A DNA stretch of 64,000 nucleotides from Pontibacter indicus. GTDB taxonomy: Bacteria; Bacteroidota; Bacteroidia; Cytophagales; Hymenobacteraceae. Below the pieces are notes generated by a model that saw only the letters and a list, made by a program, of their open reading frames with translations, ran no database searches and was not told the DNA's origin. This document shows, one piece after another, positions 18,299 through 27,292 of this stretch; position 1 is the first letter of the stretch, and each line of letters opens with the position of its first letter. The DNA lies in the NCBI RefSeq assembly GCF_900156345.1, contig NZ_FTPP01000002.1, positions 868,001 to 932,000 on the forward strand, written 5' to 3'. Made by a program: the position numbers and the translations under genes.

Positions 18299-19342
18299 AT
18301 GAGAGAAGATTATCTCACCGGTGGTAATGACTACATGACGCCGGCTGAAAAAGACATTGACAAAGCCCTCCGTCCCCTCAGCTTTGCCGACTTCACAGGG
18401 CAGGCCAAGGTGGTGGAGAACCTCAAAATATTTGTGCTGGCAGCCAAAAACCGTGGTGAGGCACTGGACCACGTGTTGCTGCACGGCCCTCCCGGCCTGG
18501 GCAAGACCACGCTCTCGCACATCATCGCCTCGGAGCTGGATGCAGGCATCAAAATGACCTCAGGCCCGGTGTTGGACAAGCCCAGTGACCTGGCCGGCCT
18601 GCTGACCAACCTCGATCCGAACGATGTACTGTTCATTGACGAGATACACCGCCTTAACCCGATTGTGGAGGAGTACCTGTACTCGGCAATGGAAGACTAT
18701 AAGATCGACATTATGCTCGACTCCGGTCCGAATGCGCGCTCTGTGCAGATCAGTTTGAACCCTTTTACGCTGATTGGTGCTACGACACGTTCCGGTTTGC
18801 TGACAGCGCCACTGCGTGCTCGTTTCAGCATTAACAGCCGCCTGGAGTACTACGATGCTGAACTGCTTACTTCGATTGTGAAGCGTTCCTCGGCTTTGCT
18901 GGGTGCGCCTATACACGAGGATGCTGCTTTCGAAATTGCCCGCCGTAGCCGGGGCACGCCGCGTATTGCCAACAACCTGCTGCGCCGTACCCGTGACTTC
19001 GCCCAGGTAAAAAGCAATGGCACCATTGATGTGGAGATCGCACGTTTCGCACTGGCTGCCCTGGACGTAGACCACAATGGCCTCGACGACATGGACAAGC
19101 GCATCCTGTCCTGCATCATCGATAAGTACAAAGGCGGTCCGGTAGGTATATCCACCATTGCAACGGCCTGTGGCGAAGAAGCAGAGACGATTGAGGAGGT
19201 ATACGAGCCGTTCCTGATCCAGGAAGGCTATATCAAGCGCACCGCCCGTGGACGTGAAGCTACGGAAGCTGCTTACCGCCACCTCGGTAAAGTACCGCCG
19301 CAGCAGGTCGTGTCAGGCGGTCTGTTCGACCAAGCTGAATAA
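18299..19342 (+). CDS. ruvB: Holliday junction branch-migration helicase RuvB
   Basis: 347 residues, the usual size. RuvB is the AAA+ motor that, with RuvA, moves Holliday junctions during recombination and repair. Visible motifs are Walker A GPPGLGKT (63-70), Walker B LFIDEIHR, sensor and arginine-finger region [10 protein letters not shown], and the C-terminal winged helix ending with [17 protein letters not shown]. ruvA and ruvC are not adjacent, as is common in this phylum. A terminator follows. Confidence 0.98.
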   Translation: MREDYLTGGNDYMTPAEKDIDKALRPLSFADFTGQAKVVENLKIFVLAAKNRGEALDHVLLHGPPGLGKTTLSHIIASELDAGIKMTSGPVLDKPSDLAGLLTNLDPNDVLFIDEIHRLNPIVEEYLYSAMEDYKIDIMLDSGPNARSVQISLNPFTLIGATTRSGLLTAPLRARFSINSRLEYYDAELLTSIVKRSSALLGAPIHEDAAFEIARRSRGTPRIANNLLRRTRDFAQVKSNGTIDVEIARFALAALDVDHNGLDDMDKRILSCIIDKYKGGPVGISTIATACGEEAETIEEVYEPFLIQEGYIKRTARGREATEAAYRHLGKVPPQQVVSGGLFDQAE

Positions 19343-19360
19343 ATTTGTTTGTGATATGTG

Positions 19361-19389
19361 AAAAAAGCAGGCTGCAGGCCTGCTTTTTT
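19361..19389. terminator. Bidirectional terminator between ruvB and the RidA gene
   Basis: A 12-bp stem (AAAAAAGCAGGC with GCCTGCTTTTTT) and a short loop, with A and T tracts on both sides, in the convergent gap. Confidence 0.8.
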
Positions 19390-19417
19390 GTTTTTAAGGA
19401 TATTGCTATACCTGATT

Positions 19418-19864
19418 TTACTCTGTCTTCTTTATCTCTGCGATCACCTCTATCTCCAGAATAGTGTCCTCTTCGAACAGCCTCGATACCTGCACCCACG
19501 TGGCAGCCGGGGTATGAGCGCCGTAGTACTTCTTCCGTATTGGCTGACTTTTCTTAGCCGCCTCTATGTCTGTGGCGTACAAATTTTCCTTTACCACATG
19601 TGTCAGATCAAGGCCATATTGTTTCATCGTCAGTTCAATGGTTTTGTACACACGCTCCATCGCCTCGTCCATGGTGCTCTTGCCAACCGTGCCTGACAAG
19701 TATAGCATGTTGCCGCTGCGGTAGGCCTGGGCGTAATTCCACTCCTGTTCGCCCGCGGGGTGTAGGTGGTATACCTTGCCGTTCTGCAGTTTTTGGCCTT
19801 GTGCCTGTGCGCCATACGCAAAGCCCATCAGCAGGGCGATAGCTAAAAAGATGCTCTTTTTCAT
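19418..19864 (-). CDS. Secreted RidA/YjgF/YER057c-family protein
   Basis: 148 residues from the ATG at 19864 (MKKSIFLAIALLMGFAYG); the frame is open much further upstream but only this start gives a signal peptide (cleavage near AQAQ). The mature part is a RidA-fold domain, including YRSGNMLYLSGTVGK, VVKENLYATDIE and the C-terminal FEEDTILEIEVIAEI. Cytosolic RidA hydrolyses reactive enamines and imines; the arginine usually required is not in its canonical setting here, and the protein is exported, so its activity is unknown. Confidence 0.85.
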   Translation of the reverse strand: MKKSIFLAIALLMGFAYGAQAQGQKLQNGKVYHLHPAGEQEWNYAQAYRSGNMLYLSGTVGKSTMDEAMERVYKTIELTMKQYGLDLTHVVKENLYATDIEAAKKSQPIRKKYYGAHTPAATWVQVSRLFEEDTILEIEVIAEIKKTE

Positions 19865-20097
19865 AGTTGTCGTTTTTAAATTTCTATAGTTATACCTAAG
19901 AGTGTGCCAACAGAAAAAAGTGCCTTCTGCGTAGCCTGGAGCTTGTTTGGTGAAGTAGTAGGGCAGGTATACCTGTTCTGAATAGTACAGCACTGTCCAT
20001 AATCGGACGTAGCGGGGCGTGCAAAACCGGGAGGAAGGTATAGCGGAAGCAAAATAGATTCGAATCGGATTTATTTCTCCGTAATTTTGTTCTTCTC

Positions 20098-20115
20098 CAG
20101 GTATAGCTATACCTG
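20098..20115. repeat. Perfect 18-bp palindrome CAGGTATAGCTATACCTG
   Basis: Two copies of the dispersed word meet head to head, making an 18-bp perfect inverted repeat 15 nt before the TTG start of queG. It could be an operator or a nested product of the dispersed element. Confidence 0.95.
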
Positions 20116-20130
20116 AGCGACACCCAGATT

Positions 20131-21072
20131 TTGAACAAAGCACAGCACACATACCTCATCAAGCAGAAAGCGCAGGAACTGGGCTTCATGTACTGCGGCG
20201 TCTCCAAGGCAGACTTTCTGGAAGAGGAGGCCCCGCGGCTGGAGAACTGGCTGAAGCAGAACATGCACGGGCAGATGCACTACATGGAAAACCACTTCGA
20301 CAAGCGCCTTGACCCGCGCCTGCTCGTGGAAGGGGCCAAATCGGTGGTGTCGCTGCTACTCAACTATTATCCGGAGAAAGAAAACCAGCAGACTGGCGAA
20401 GACACCTACAAAGTTTCAAAGTACGCCTATGGCACCGATTACCATTTCGTGATCAAGGACAAGCTGAAGACGCTGCTGCAGTACATTAACGAGGAGATAG
20501 GAGAGGTGGGCGGCCGCTGCTTCGTGGACTCGGCGCCGGTGCTCGACAAGGCCTGGGCCAAAAAAAGTGGATTGGGCTGGGTGGGCAAGAACTCGAACCT
20601 GATCGCCCCGCAGGTGGGTAGCTTCTTCTTCATTGCCGAACTGATCATTGACCTGGAGCTGGAACACGACGGGCCGATCAAAGACTACTGCGGCTCCTGC
20701 ACCCGCTGCCTCGATGCCTGCCCAACCGACGCGATTGTGGCGCCCTATGTGGTAGACGGCAGCAAGTGCATCTCGTATTTCACCATCGAGCTAAAAGACC
20801 AACTGCCACAGGAAATGCATGGGAAGTTTGGCAACTGGATTTTCGGCTGCGACATCTGCCAGGATGTGTGCCCCTGGAACCGGTTCAGCAAGCCGCACCA
20901 GGAACCTGCCTTTGAGGCGCACCCACAGCTGAAGGAAATGAAGAAGTCGGACTGGGAGGAAATCACACAGGAGGTCTTTTCGCAGCTGTTCAAAAAATCA
21001 GCTGTGAAACGAACAGGCTACAACGGTTTGCTACGCAATATACGTTTTGTGGAGCAAAGCCCCGGCTCTTAG
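20131..21072 (+). CDS. queG: Epoxyqueuosine reductase
   Basis: 313 residues. QueG performs the last step of queuosine tRNA modification, reducing epoxyqueuosine with a cobalamin cofactor and two 4Fe-4S clusters. The two cluster motifs are visible: [12 protein letters not shown] (about residue 190) and [10 protein letters not shown] (about 247), and the N-terminal cobalamin-binding part matches the family. The start is a TTG; an in-frame stop at 20104 leaves only CTG, ATT and this TTG as candidates. The protein is shorter than QueG forms that carry HEAT repeats, as in other Bacteroidota. It converges with a small gene by a 4-nt overlap. Confidence 0.95.
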   Translation: MNKAQHTYLIKQKAQELGFMYCGVSKADFLEEEAPRLENWLKQNMHGQMHYMENHFDKRLDPRLLVEGAKSVVSLLLNYYPEKENQQTGEDTYKVSKYAYGTDYHFVIKDKLKTLLQYINEEIGEVGGRCFVDSAPVLDKAWAKKSGLGWVGKNSNLIAPQVGSFFFIAELIIDLELEHDGPIKDYCGSCTRCLDACPTDAIVAPYVVDGSKCISYFTIELKDQLPQEMHGKFGNWIFGCDICQDVCPWNRFSKPHQEPAFEAHPQLKEMKKSDWEEITQEVFSQLFKKSAVKRTGYNGLLRNIRFVEQSPGS

Positions 21073-21260
21073 ACCTGAGCTCTGGAGAAGACCTTGTTCA
21101 GCACGTAAAGGTACATCTCCGAAAATTTTTCATAGCACCATTGTTTCAGCTGCTTGAGTTCCTCGGGAATCAGCACTTTAAAGGCTTTTCTCAATTCTTT
21201 CTCAAACAGCATTTTGTCGAAGCTCACCTTCAACAAGATCGTTTTAACGTACTCCAGCAT
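21069..21260 (-). CDS. Small conserved-looking hypothetical protein
   Basis: 63 residues, largely helical and amphipathic ([20 protein letters not shown], then [21 protein letters not shown]). The high Lys/Glu/Leu content and normal codon use look genuine. It overlaps the end of queG by four bases on the opposite strand. I do not recognise a named family; it may be a small cytosolic helical protein. Confidence 0.62.
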   Translation of the reverse strand: MLEYVKTILLKVSFDKMLFEKELRKAFKVLIPEELKQLKQWCYEKFSEMYLYVLNKVFSRAQV

Positions 21261-21525
21261 TATTGTTATGGGTATTTCGGTATTGTAATCTGATATACGA
21301 AACTAACCTAAAAAGTTGATTCAGGTTTGAATAATTTGTAATATTTTAAGTTAATTAACTGATTCTGAATCACAATTCCCGAGTAGGTTTGGTAACGCAG
21401 CACTAGCAGAACGCTCAAAACAAGCCTGTATTTTACAAAAATGCCCATCAAGACCCTAGGCGGGGTAAAAGACAAATTCCTGAAAATTGGACTATAATAT
21501 TACCGTGTATAGCGGCAAGAATTAT

Positions 21526-21533
21526 TAAATTTG
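21526..21533 (+). promoter_or_regulatory. -7 promoter box of the batD-aroC unit
   Basis: TAAATTTG, an exact TAnnTTTG match, lies 16 nt before the ATG at 21550. The -33 element is not clear. The 289-nt gap upstream is AT-rich and shows no gene. Confidence 0.5.
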
Positions 21534-21549
21534 CTATTATACCTCAATC

Positions 21550-22989
21550 ATGCGCCTGACCTTTTTACTTGTGCTGCTATACCTGTCTGTAATGGTGCCC
21601 GCTTTTGGGCAGCAGGCCCGCATTGAGTTGGGGAAAAGTCCGCTGCCCATCAACACCTACTTCACGGTTTCCATCCGGCTGCAGGACCAGCAACTCAAGG
21701 ATTATTCCCCGTTTCCGGAGATAGAAGGCTTCAAAAAAAGCAACCGGTTTTCGTCTACCAAAACTGTCATAGCAGGAGGCAAGACCACCACCGTGCTCAC
21801 CGTTACCCAAAACTACGCCGCCCTGGCCGAAGGGGAGTACGAACTCAAGCCGTTTACCATGACGGTGAACGGGCAGGTGCTGAAGTCGAGCGGCATGAAG
21901 ATCAAGGTGGGGCCGATGGCTGCTGTCAGTCCTAAAGAGCCGGAGTTGGTTATACCTGAGCAGCCGGAGCAGGGCGAGGAGCAGCCCCAGGAGTACGTGG
22001 ACGAGGAGGATAACGCCTTCCTGACGCTCTACACCGATAAGAAAGAGGTATACGTAGGCGAGGGACTGAACATCGTGCTGTACTTTTATCTGGCCGAAGC
22101 CGATCAGCGACTCTTGGACTTCCATGATTTCGGCAACCAAATAACGGGCATACTACGGCAACTGAAACAACCGAACGCTTGGGAGGAAGTGTTCGAAATA
22201 GACGAAGTAACGCCGGAGCAGGTGGTGGTACAGGGCGAGCCATACCTGCGTTTCAGGCTGTACGAAGCCGTGCTATACCCGCTCACAACTGAGCCGCTGC
22301 GCTTCCCCAAACTATCCCTGCGCATGCTCAAATACAAAGTGGCCGTAAACCCGACGCTGCTCGAAGACAGGATGGAAGGCTACAAGACCTTCTTTGCCCG
22401 GGAGCGCATCATACCTGTGAAAGAGCTGCCGCCGCACCCATTGCGCGATGTGGTGCCGGTCGGGGAGTATACTTTGCGCGAGGGACTGTCGGGCAAGTCG
22501 GTGCCGCTGAACAAAAGCTTCCGGTATATGTTTGAGCTGGAAGGGGAGGGCAACCTGGCCGCCCTCATGCCGCCAAGCCCGTCTACCACCGGCACACTCG
22601 ACTTTTACCCTCCCGATATGCAGCAGGATATAACGCTGCGCGCCGGGCGTGTGCAGGGCGTCAAGCGCTTTACCTACTCGGTGCTGGGCCGCGTGCCGGG
22701 CACCTACAACCTGGCCAACGACTTCCGTTGGATCTACTTCAACCCAGTCACCGCCACCTACGACACGCTACAGTCTGAGCTGAGCGTGACGGTAACAGGT
22801 ATAGCCGAGGCAGACAACATGGTGCTGGCCCGCGACCTGGGGCCTTTTTACAAAATCATCGAAAACGAAGACCATACCCTCGTCAGTCTTTACCAGGAGA
22901 AAGTCATCAAGCGTTATACCAACATCGTCCTGCTGGTGCTGCTGGCTCTGTCAGGGTTCATCTTCCTAAAGTATCGGAACATCAAATGA
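21550..22989 (+). CDS. BatD-family protein
   Basis: 479 residues. There is a signal peptide (1-20, ending AFGQQ), two tandem immunoglobulin-like segments typical of BatD ([19 protein letters not shown]; later [14 protein letters not shown]) and one C-terminal membrane helix ([17 protein letters not shown]), so most of the protein faces the periplasm. BatD belongs to the Bat (aerotolerance) set that usually sits with a MoxR ATPase, DUF58 and von Willebrand A proteins; here it stands apart, 20 kb from the MoxR gene at the window start. Its last codons overlap the aroC start by four bases (ATGA). Confidence 0.85.
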   Translation: MRLTFLLVLLYLSVMVPAFGQQARIELGKSPLPINTYFTVSIRLQDQQLKDYSPFPEIEGFKKSNRFSSTKTVIAGGKTTTVLTVTQNYAALAEGEYELKPFTMTVNGQVLKSSGMKIKVGPMAAVSPKEPELVIPEQPEQGEEQPQEYVDEEDNAFLTLYTDKKEVYVGEGLNIVLYFYLAEADQRLLDFHDFGNQITGILRQLKQPNAWEEVFEIDEVTPEQVVVQGEPYLRFRLYEAVLYPLTTEPLRFPKLSLRMLKYKVAVNPTLLEDRMEGYKTFFARERIIPVKELPPHPLRDVVPVGEYTLREGLSGKSVPLNKSFRYMFELEGEGNLAALMPPSPSTTGTLDFYPPDMQQDITLRAGRVQGVKRFTYSVLGRVPGTYNLANDFRWIYFNPVTATYDTLQSELSVTVTGIAEADNMVLARDLGPFYKIIENEDHTLVSLYQEKVIKRYTNIVLLVLLALSGFIFLKYRNIK

Positions 22990-24071
22990 GCAATTCATAC
23001 GGTAAGATTTTCAAAATCACCACCTTTGGCGAGTCGCATGGTGCGGCAGTAGGCGTGATCGTGGATGGTTGCCCTGCAGGGCTGGAGATCACCACAGAAG
23101 AAATACAACGGGCCCTGGACCGCCGCCGGCCCGGGCAGTCTGACATCACGACTCCCCGCAAAGAAGAAGATAAAGTCACGATCCTGTCCGGTGTGTTTGA
23201 AGGCAGAACGACCGGCACTCCCATTGCCATGGTGGTGGGCAACAAAGACCAGGCAAGCCACGACTACTCGCATGTGGCCCAGGCTTTCCGTCCCTCACAT
23301 GCCGACTATACCTACACCGCCAAGTATGGCCTGCGCGACCATCGTGGCGGCGGCCGCAGCTCGGCCCGCGAAACCGTGGCGCGTGTGGCAGCGGGCGCTT
23401 TGGCAGCAAAACTATTGCAATTTTATGGTATCCAGGTGCGCTCCTATGTGTCACAGGTGGGAAGCATCAATGTGCGCAAGCCCTATACCAAACTTGACCT
23501 GACCCAGATCGACTCGAACAAGGTGCGCTGCCCCGATGGCAAAACAGCTGCCCGCATGATCGGTCTGATAGAGGACGCACGGGACAGTTTGGATACCATT
23601 GGCGGCGTGGTGAGCTGCGTGGTGCAGGGTGTTCCGGTTGGGCTGGGAGAGCCTGTGTTCGACAAGCTGCACGCTGAACTAGGCAAAGCCATGCTGAGCA
23701 TCAACGCCGTGAAAGGCTTTGAGTACGGCAGTGGTTTTGAGGGGGTGAAGCTGCGCGGCTCCGAGCACAACGACCAGTTCTATACCGACGAGCAAGGCCA
23801 GGTGCGCACGCGTACCAACCACTCCGGCGGTATACAGGGCGGCATCAGCAACGGGCAGGACATTTACTTCAATGTAGCCTTTAAACCGGTTGCTACCATT
23901 CTGCAGCCGCAGCAAACCATAAACGACGCCGGCGAGGCGATCACCCTGCAGGGCAAAGGCCGCCACGACCCCTGTGTGCTGCCGCGTGCGGTGCCTATTG
24001 TAGATGCCATGGCCGCGCTCGTGCTGGCTGATTTTCTGCTGCGGCAGCGCGCTAACAGGCTGACTCCCTGA
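22986..24071 (+). CDS. aroC: Chorismate synthase
   Basis: 361 residues. It converts 5-enolpyruvylshikimate-3-phosphate to chorismate, the branch point for aromatic amino acids, folate and quinones, using reduced FMN. Signature stretches are [19 protein letters not shown] at the N-terminus, [20 protein letters not shown] in the middle and [18 protein letters not shown] near the end. The start codon overlaps the stop of the BatD-like gene, so the two are translationally coupled although their roles seem unrelated. Confidence 0.98.
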   Translation: MSNSYGKIFKITTFGESHGAAVGVIVDGCPAGLEITTEEIQRALDRRRPGQSDITTPRKEEDKVTILSGVFEGRTTGTPIAMVVGNKDQASHDYSHVAQAFRPSHADYTYTAKYGLRDHRGGGRSSARETVARVAAGALAAKLLQFYGIQVRSYVSQVGSINVRKPYTKLDLTQIDSNKVRCPDGKTAARMIGLIEDARDSLDTIGGVVSCVVQGVPVGLGEPVFDKLHAELGKAMLSINAVKGFEYGSGFEGVKLRGSEHNDQFYTDEQGQVRTRTNHSGGIQGGISNGQDIYFNVAFKPVATILQPQQTINDAGEAITLQGKGRHDPCVLPRAVPIVDAMAALVLADFLLRQRANRLTP

Positions 24072-24077
24072 AATGTG

Positions 24078-24108
24078 TTGCCGCTATAGCCAAATTTGAT
24101 TATATTTG
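24078..24108 (+). promoter_or_regulatory. Promoter of the small secreted protein gene
   Basis: TTG at 24078-24080 and TATATTTG at 24101-24108 with 20 nt between fit the Bacteroidota promoter. The start codon at 24118 is only 9 nt beyond the -7 box. Confidence 0.6.
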
Positions 24109-24117
24109 TTAATAGTG

Positions 24118-24495
24118 ATGGTAAGCGGCCTAAACATATCCAGCTGTATCAGGACTAGCCTGATAGCCGTCGTACTGCTCGTCGTTTTTGTGTGTGACGG
24201 GCATGCGGCATCTGTCCGTGGCTCCATACCTCAACTCCCTTCTTTTTCTGTATGCGTTACAGATGCGGCTGATGAAACGGGCTATACCCTTTTAAAGGGG
24301 AAGCAAGGCATCTCTCAGGATGCTAACACACCTTCGGGTCTTTTCTATGGTAAGAAGAAAGCAGGAGCGGCCCTGAGAAGCGTTGCCTTTGCTGTTCCTA
24401 CGCATGAAACTATCCCTCAGGAGGCTGCCAAAATCTACAGAGGCGGCTGCTATATCAAGTACTTTTACCGCTCTATCCAGCCCCAGGCCCCTTAG
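24118..24495 (+). CDS. Small secreted or membrane-anchored protein, unknown
   Basis: 125 residues from the ATG at 24118; an upstream TTG at 24106 lies in the promoter box. The N-terminus has a hydrophobic segment (RTSLIAVVLLVVFVCDGHAA) that looks like a signal peptide. The rest is unremarkable except the C-terminus, VAFAVPTHETIPQEAAKIY then FYRSIQPQAP, which closely resembles the end of the product of 33381-33740. The two appear to be paralogues. No family is recognised. Confidence 0.6.
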   Translation: MVSGLNISSCIRTSLIAVVLLVVFVCDGHAASVRGSIPQLPSFSVCVTDAADETGYTLLKGKQGISQDANTPSGLFYGKKKAGAALRSVAFAVPTHETIPQEAAKIYRGGCYIKYFYRSIQPQAP

Positions 24496-24731
24496 TAAGC
24501 CTACCTCTCCACTAGCACCCATTCTTTCCCAGAGCAAGCGCACCTGATCAGCAGGTATGTGCTACGCTTCATTTGCGTCCTCAACAGGACTGCATCATGG
24601 CCCCACTGCGCGCTTTGCAAGCGTTTGCCTGAGAGCATGCTTTTCATGCGTGCTCGTCTATACCTATTGTTTTTGTTCAACTGCTGTTATGCTGCAGCAT
24701 TATGTACATACTTCTTAATTCCCTTTATCAT

Positions 24732-25490
24732 ATGAATAACGATTCAACTTTGATCAATCTGGAGGACTTAGCAACCTGGCCTCAGGAAATACTGGATTAC
24801 GTAAACCCGAATATCGCCCGGATCAGTCAGGAGCGTGAGCTCGAGCTAGCAAAAAACCTGGAGGGCAAGAGCTGGCTTTCGGCCATACCGGACTCGATCT
24901 ATCTTCAGGCCCAGCAGCAGCTGGCAGGTATCTTGCGTCATTACTCCATCAAATCCTATCACTGCACCAGACTGGTCTCTCCAGAGAAAGTGCTCCAGAA
25001 GGGCTTGCAGCCACTCAGCCTGAAAACCCTGAAGGCAGGGCTAAAGAATATGTCCACGATCCTGCCGTCGTCTGCAGAAAGTATAGAGGCGGAGCTGGAG
25101 TTGATCAATTATATCAAGAGTAGCGCCTTTGAAAGCCAGGAGGGAATGGTGTGGGTATACCTGACGGAAAAGCAGACGCAGCAGTACGACTGCCAGGACC
25201 TGCTGGAGTTTTACGGAGGCCGTACTCTGCGAGCTGCTTTGCACAACAAGCGTTATAAGTTCTATCCGATTCTCAAGCGCCTAGGAGCCCCGGCTGTCAT
25301 TGCCTGCCGCGTTCCGATAGCAGATGCGACAGACTGCCAGGTCGCAGAGCTGGCCAAACAGATGCTGGACTATCTACTGGATGATGCGAAAGGATATGCA
25401 ACTCGCTCAGTCATGGGGGAGCTGTCGATTAACAGTGCGATACCTGCAGCCAATATCATCGAAATTCAGGAACAGCTGCAGCATGCCTGA
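24732..25490 (+). CDS. Unknown protein, possibly ADP-ribosyltransferase-like
   Basis: 252 residues from the ATG at 24732 (MNNDSTLINLEDL); an in-frame ATG at 24702 is less likely. No signal or membrane segment. I do not recognise a named family. The layout SYHCTRLVSPEKVLQKGL (His77), then MVWVYLTEK (Tyr143), then MGELSINSAIPAANIIEI (Glu230) is reminiscent of the H-Y-E arrangement of the ADP-ribosyltransferase and tRNA 2'-phosphotransferase fold, where a His-Thr pair opens the domain and a Glu before a P-x-x-I segment closes it. That is weak, pattern-level evidence. It stands alone between an unknown gene and a cation antiporter. Confidence 0.7.
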   Translation: MNNDSTLINLEDLATWPQEILDYVNPNIARISQERELELAKNLEGKSWLSAIPDSIYLQAQQQLAGILRHYSIKSYHCTRLVSPEKVLQKGLQPLSLKTLKAGLKNMSTILPSSAESIEAELELINYIKSSAFESQEGMVWVYLTEKQTQQYDCQDLLEFYGGRTLRAALHNKRYKFYPILKRLGAPAVIACRVPIADATDCQVAELAKQMLDYLLDDAKGYATRSVMGELSINSAIPAANIIEIQEQLQHA

Positions 25491-25501
25491 CAGACACCAC
25501 C

Positions 25502-25531
25502 AAAAGCGCTCCGTCTTAGGGGCGCTTTACG
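25502..25531. terminator. Hairpin in the convergent gap, possible bidirectional terminator
   Basis: AGCGCTCC pairs with GGGGCGCT around a short loop, flanked by AAA and TTT. It overlaps the last codons of the antiporter gene. Confidence 0.5.
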
Positions 25532-27032
25532 GTTTACTGGTGGCGCTTCCCATGCTTTGCATGTTCTGCATCAGGGCGTCCAGGTCGTCTGTGATGATGA
25601 GTAACTTGTCATCTTCCTGCAATGCCGTTTTGCCTTTCGGTACAAAGTATTTGTCGTCTCGTTTCACCATTACGGCGAGCGTTTTGTCGGGTAGTGGCAG
25701 ATCCATCAAGTAGGTTCCGTTTGCCAGCATCTGTTCCGTGATGTTGATTTCAGTTGTGATGGACTTGATTTCATCAGAGAACTCGATATCAAAATCCTTC
25801 AGTTTATGAAGCTCGCGCGGCTTCTCGGCCAGCCCCAGCCAGACGGCTACCTGTGAAAGGGACGTTCCCTGTACGATGAGCGATACCAGCGTGCAGAAAA
25901 ACACGATGTTGAATAGCAGGCGGGCGTGCGGCACTTCTGCAGCCAGCGGCAAAATGGCAAAGATAATGGGCACTGCACCCCTTAAACCCACCCACGACAC
26001 ATAGGTTTTGTCTCTCACCGTCATTTTACTAAAGGGCAGCAGGCATAGGAACACACTGATCGGGCGCGTAATGAAAATCATCATAAAGCTGATAATCAGG
26101 CCCGGGATAATAATAGGTATCAGCTCCTTCGGATTCACCAGCAAGCCCAGGGTAAGGAACATCAGCAACTGGCTCATCCAGGCCATGCCGTCGAAGAAGT
26201 TGAGGGAAGAGCGCTTGTGTACGAATTTGGAGTTTCCGATAACGAGTCCACCAAGGTATACTGCCAGGAAACCGTTGCCTTTGATGAAGTAGGTGGCCGA
26301 GAAGATGAAGATACAGCAGGTGAAAACCAGGATTGGGTAGAGCGAGCTGTTGTCGATGTCGACGTAGTTGATGAGGCGCACGGCCAACCTGCCAAACACA
26401 TAACCCGCTACTGCGCCGATAACCAGCTGCATTACCAGCATGCCCCCTGCCATCCAGTAATTCACTCCGCTTTCCATCAGCACGATCTCAATGAGCGTGA
26501 TGGTCAGGATATAGGCCATCGGGTCGTTACTGCCGCTCTCCAGCTCGAGCATGGGGCGGATGTTGTTTTTGAGATTCAGGCTTTTGGAGCGGAGGATGGA
26601 AAAAACGGAGGCAGAGTCGGTAGAGGACATGGTGGCCGCCAGAAGCAGCGAGGTGGTCAGGCCTATACCTGCAGACGCCATTGTCATACCCAGTACCCAC
26701 CAAATGGCAAGACCTGTGAGCACGGCCGTCAGAAATACGCCGACAGTGGCCAATACAACGCCCTGCGCTATGACGGGGCGTATGTCGGCAATTTTAGTGT
26801 CCATACCACCCGAGAATAGAATGATACACAGCGACACCGTGCCAATGATTTGAGCAAGCTGGATATTCTGGAACTGTATGCCCAGGCCATCGCTGCCTGA
26901 AACCATACCTATAGAAAGAAACAATAATAAAGCCGGAACGCCGAGTTTGTGTCCTGCCTTACCGGCCATGATGCTCAGGAAAAACAGGATAGAAATTGCA
27001 AATAATATCAGCTCGACATTTATGTTCTCCAT
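25527..27032 (-). CDS. Potassium/proton antiporter (CPA1 family, NhaP2/CvrA-like)
   Basis: 501 residues. About twelve membrane helices (residues 1-400) have the CPA1 features LFSGGMDTK and the segment TMSSTDSASVFSIL (acidic transport site region), then a cytosolic TrkA-C (RCK C-terminal) domain (about 415-490, GTYLMDLPLPDKTLAVMVKR to DDKLLIITDD). The RCK domain suggests gating by a nucleotide or ion. It likely exports K+ or Na+ in exchange for H+, and so helps keep pH and turgor. The gene is monocistronic. Confidence 0.88.
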   Translation of the reverse strand: MENINVELILFAISILFFLSIMAGKAGHKLGVPALLLFLSIGMVSGSDGLGIQFQNIQLAQIIGTVSLCIILFSGGMDTKIADIRPVIAQGVVLATVGVFLTAVLTGLAIWWVLGMTMASAGIGLTTSLLLAATMSSTDSASVFSILRSKSLNLKNNIRPMLELESGSNDPMAYILTITLIEIVLMESGVNYWMAGGMLVMQLVIGAVAGYVFGRLAVRLINYVDIDNSSLYPILVFTCCIFIFSATYFIKGNGFLAVYLGGLVIGNSKFVHKRSSLNFFDGMAWMSQLLMFLTLGLLVNPKELIPIIIPGLIISFMMIFITRPISVFLCLLPFSKMTVRDKTYVSWVGLRGAVPIIFAILPLAAEVPHARLLFNIVFFCTLVSLIVQGTSLSQVAVWLGLAEKPRELHKLKDFDIEFSDEIKSITTEINITEQMLANGTYLMDLPLPDKTLAVMVKRDDKYFVPKGKTALQEDDKLLIITDDLDALMQNMQSMGSATSKP

Positions 27033-27226
27033 GCGCTAGAAAGATCTGTTAAATAAGTGCAAGAGGCACCTGAAAGCTTGTTATCAGGCCCATACAAATA
27101 TAACGATAATAACCTAATTTGTCGGTTTTGAAAGCGCCCGGGCAGAAAGTAAATGCACTTATTTTGGCAGAAAGGCCCAACAGCATCCCGCTTCTGAGCT
27201 CGGTAGTTTGTGGTGCTTGCTACGCA

Positions 27227-27262
27227 AAAGAGCCGCTCCCGGGGCTGGGAACGGCTCTTGTT
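27227..27262 (-). terminator. Terminator downstream of the NhaD-like gene
   Basis: Stem AAGAGCCG/CGGCTCTT with a GC-rich loop, 30 nt past the stop of the antiporter gene at 27293. Confidence 0.7.
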
Positions 27263-27292
27263 TATGGTTGGGCTATACCTTGTCCGGTTGGC

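Noticed and set aside
20050-20066. GATTCGAATCGG, like the T arm of a tRNA
   Set aside because: No acceptor, D or anticodon arms can be folded around it.
26217-26819. 200-codon plus-strand open frame inside the antiporter gene
   Set aside because: Entirely antisense to conserved transmembrane sequence of the CPA1 antiporter.
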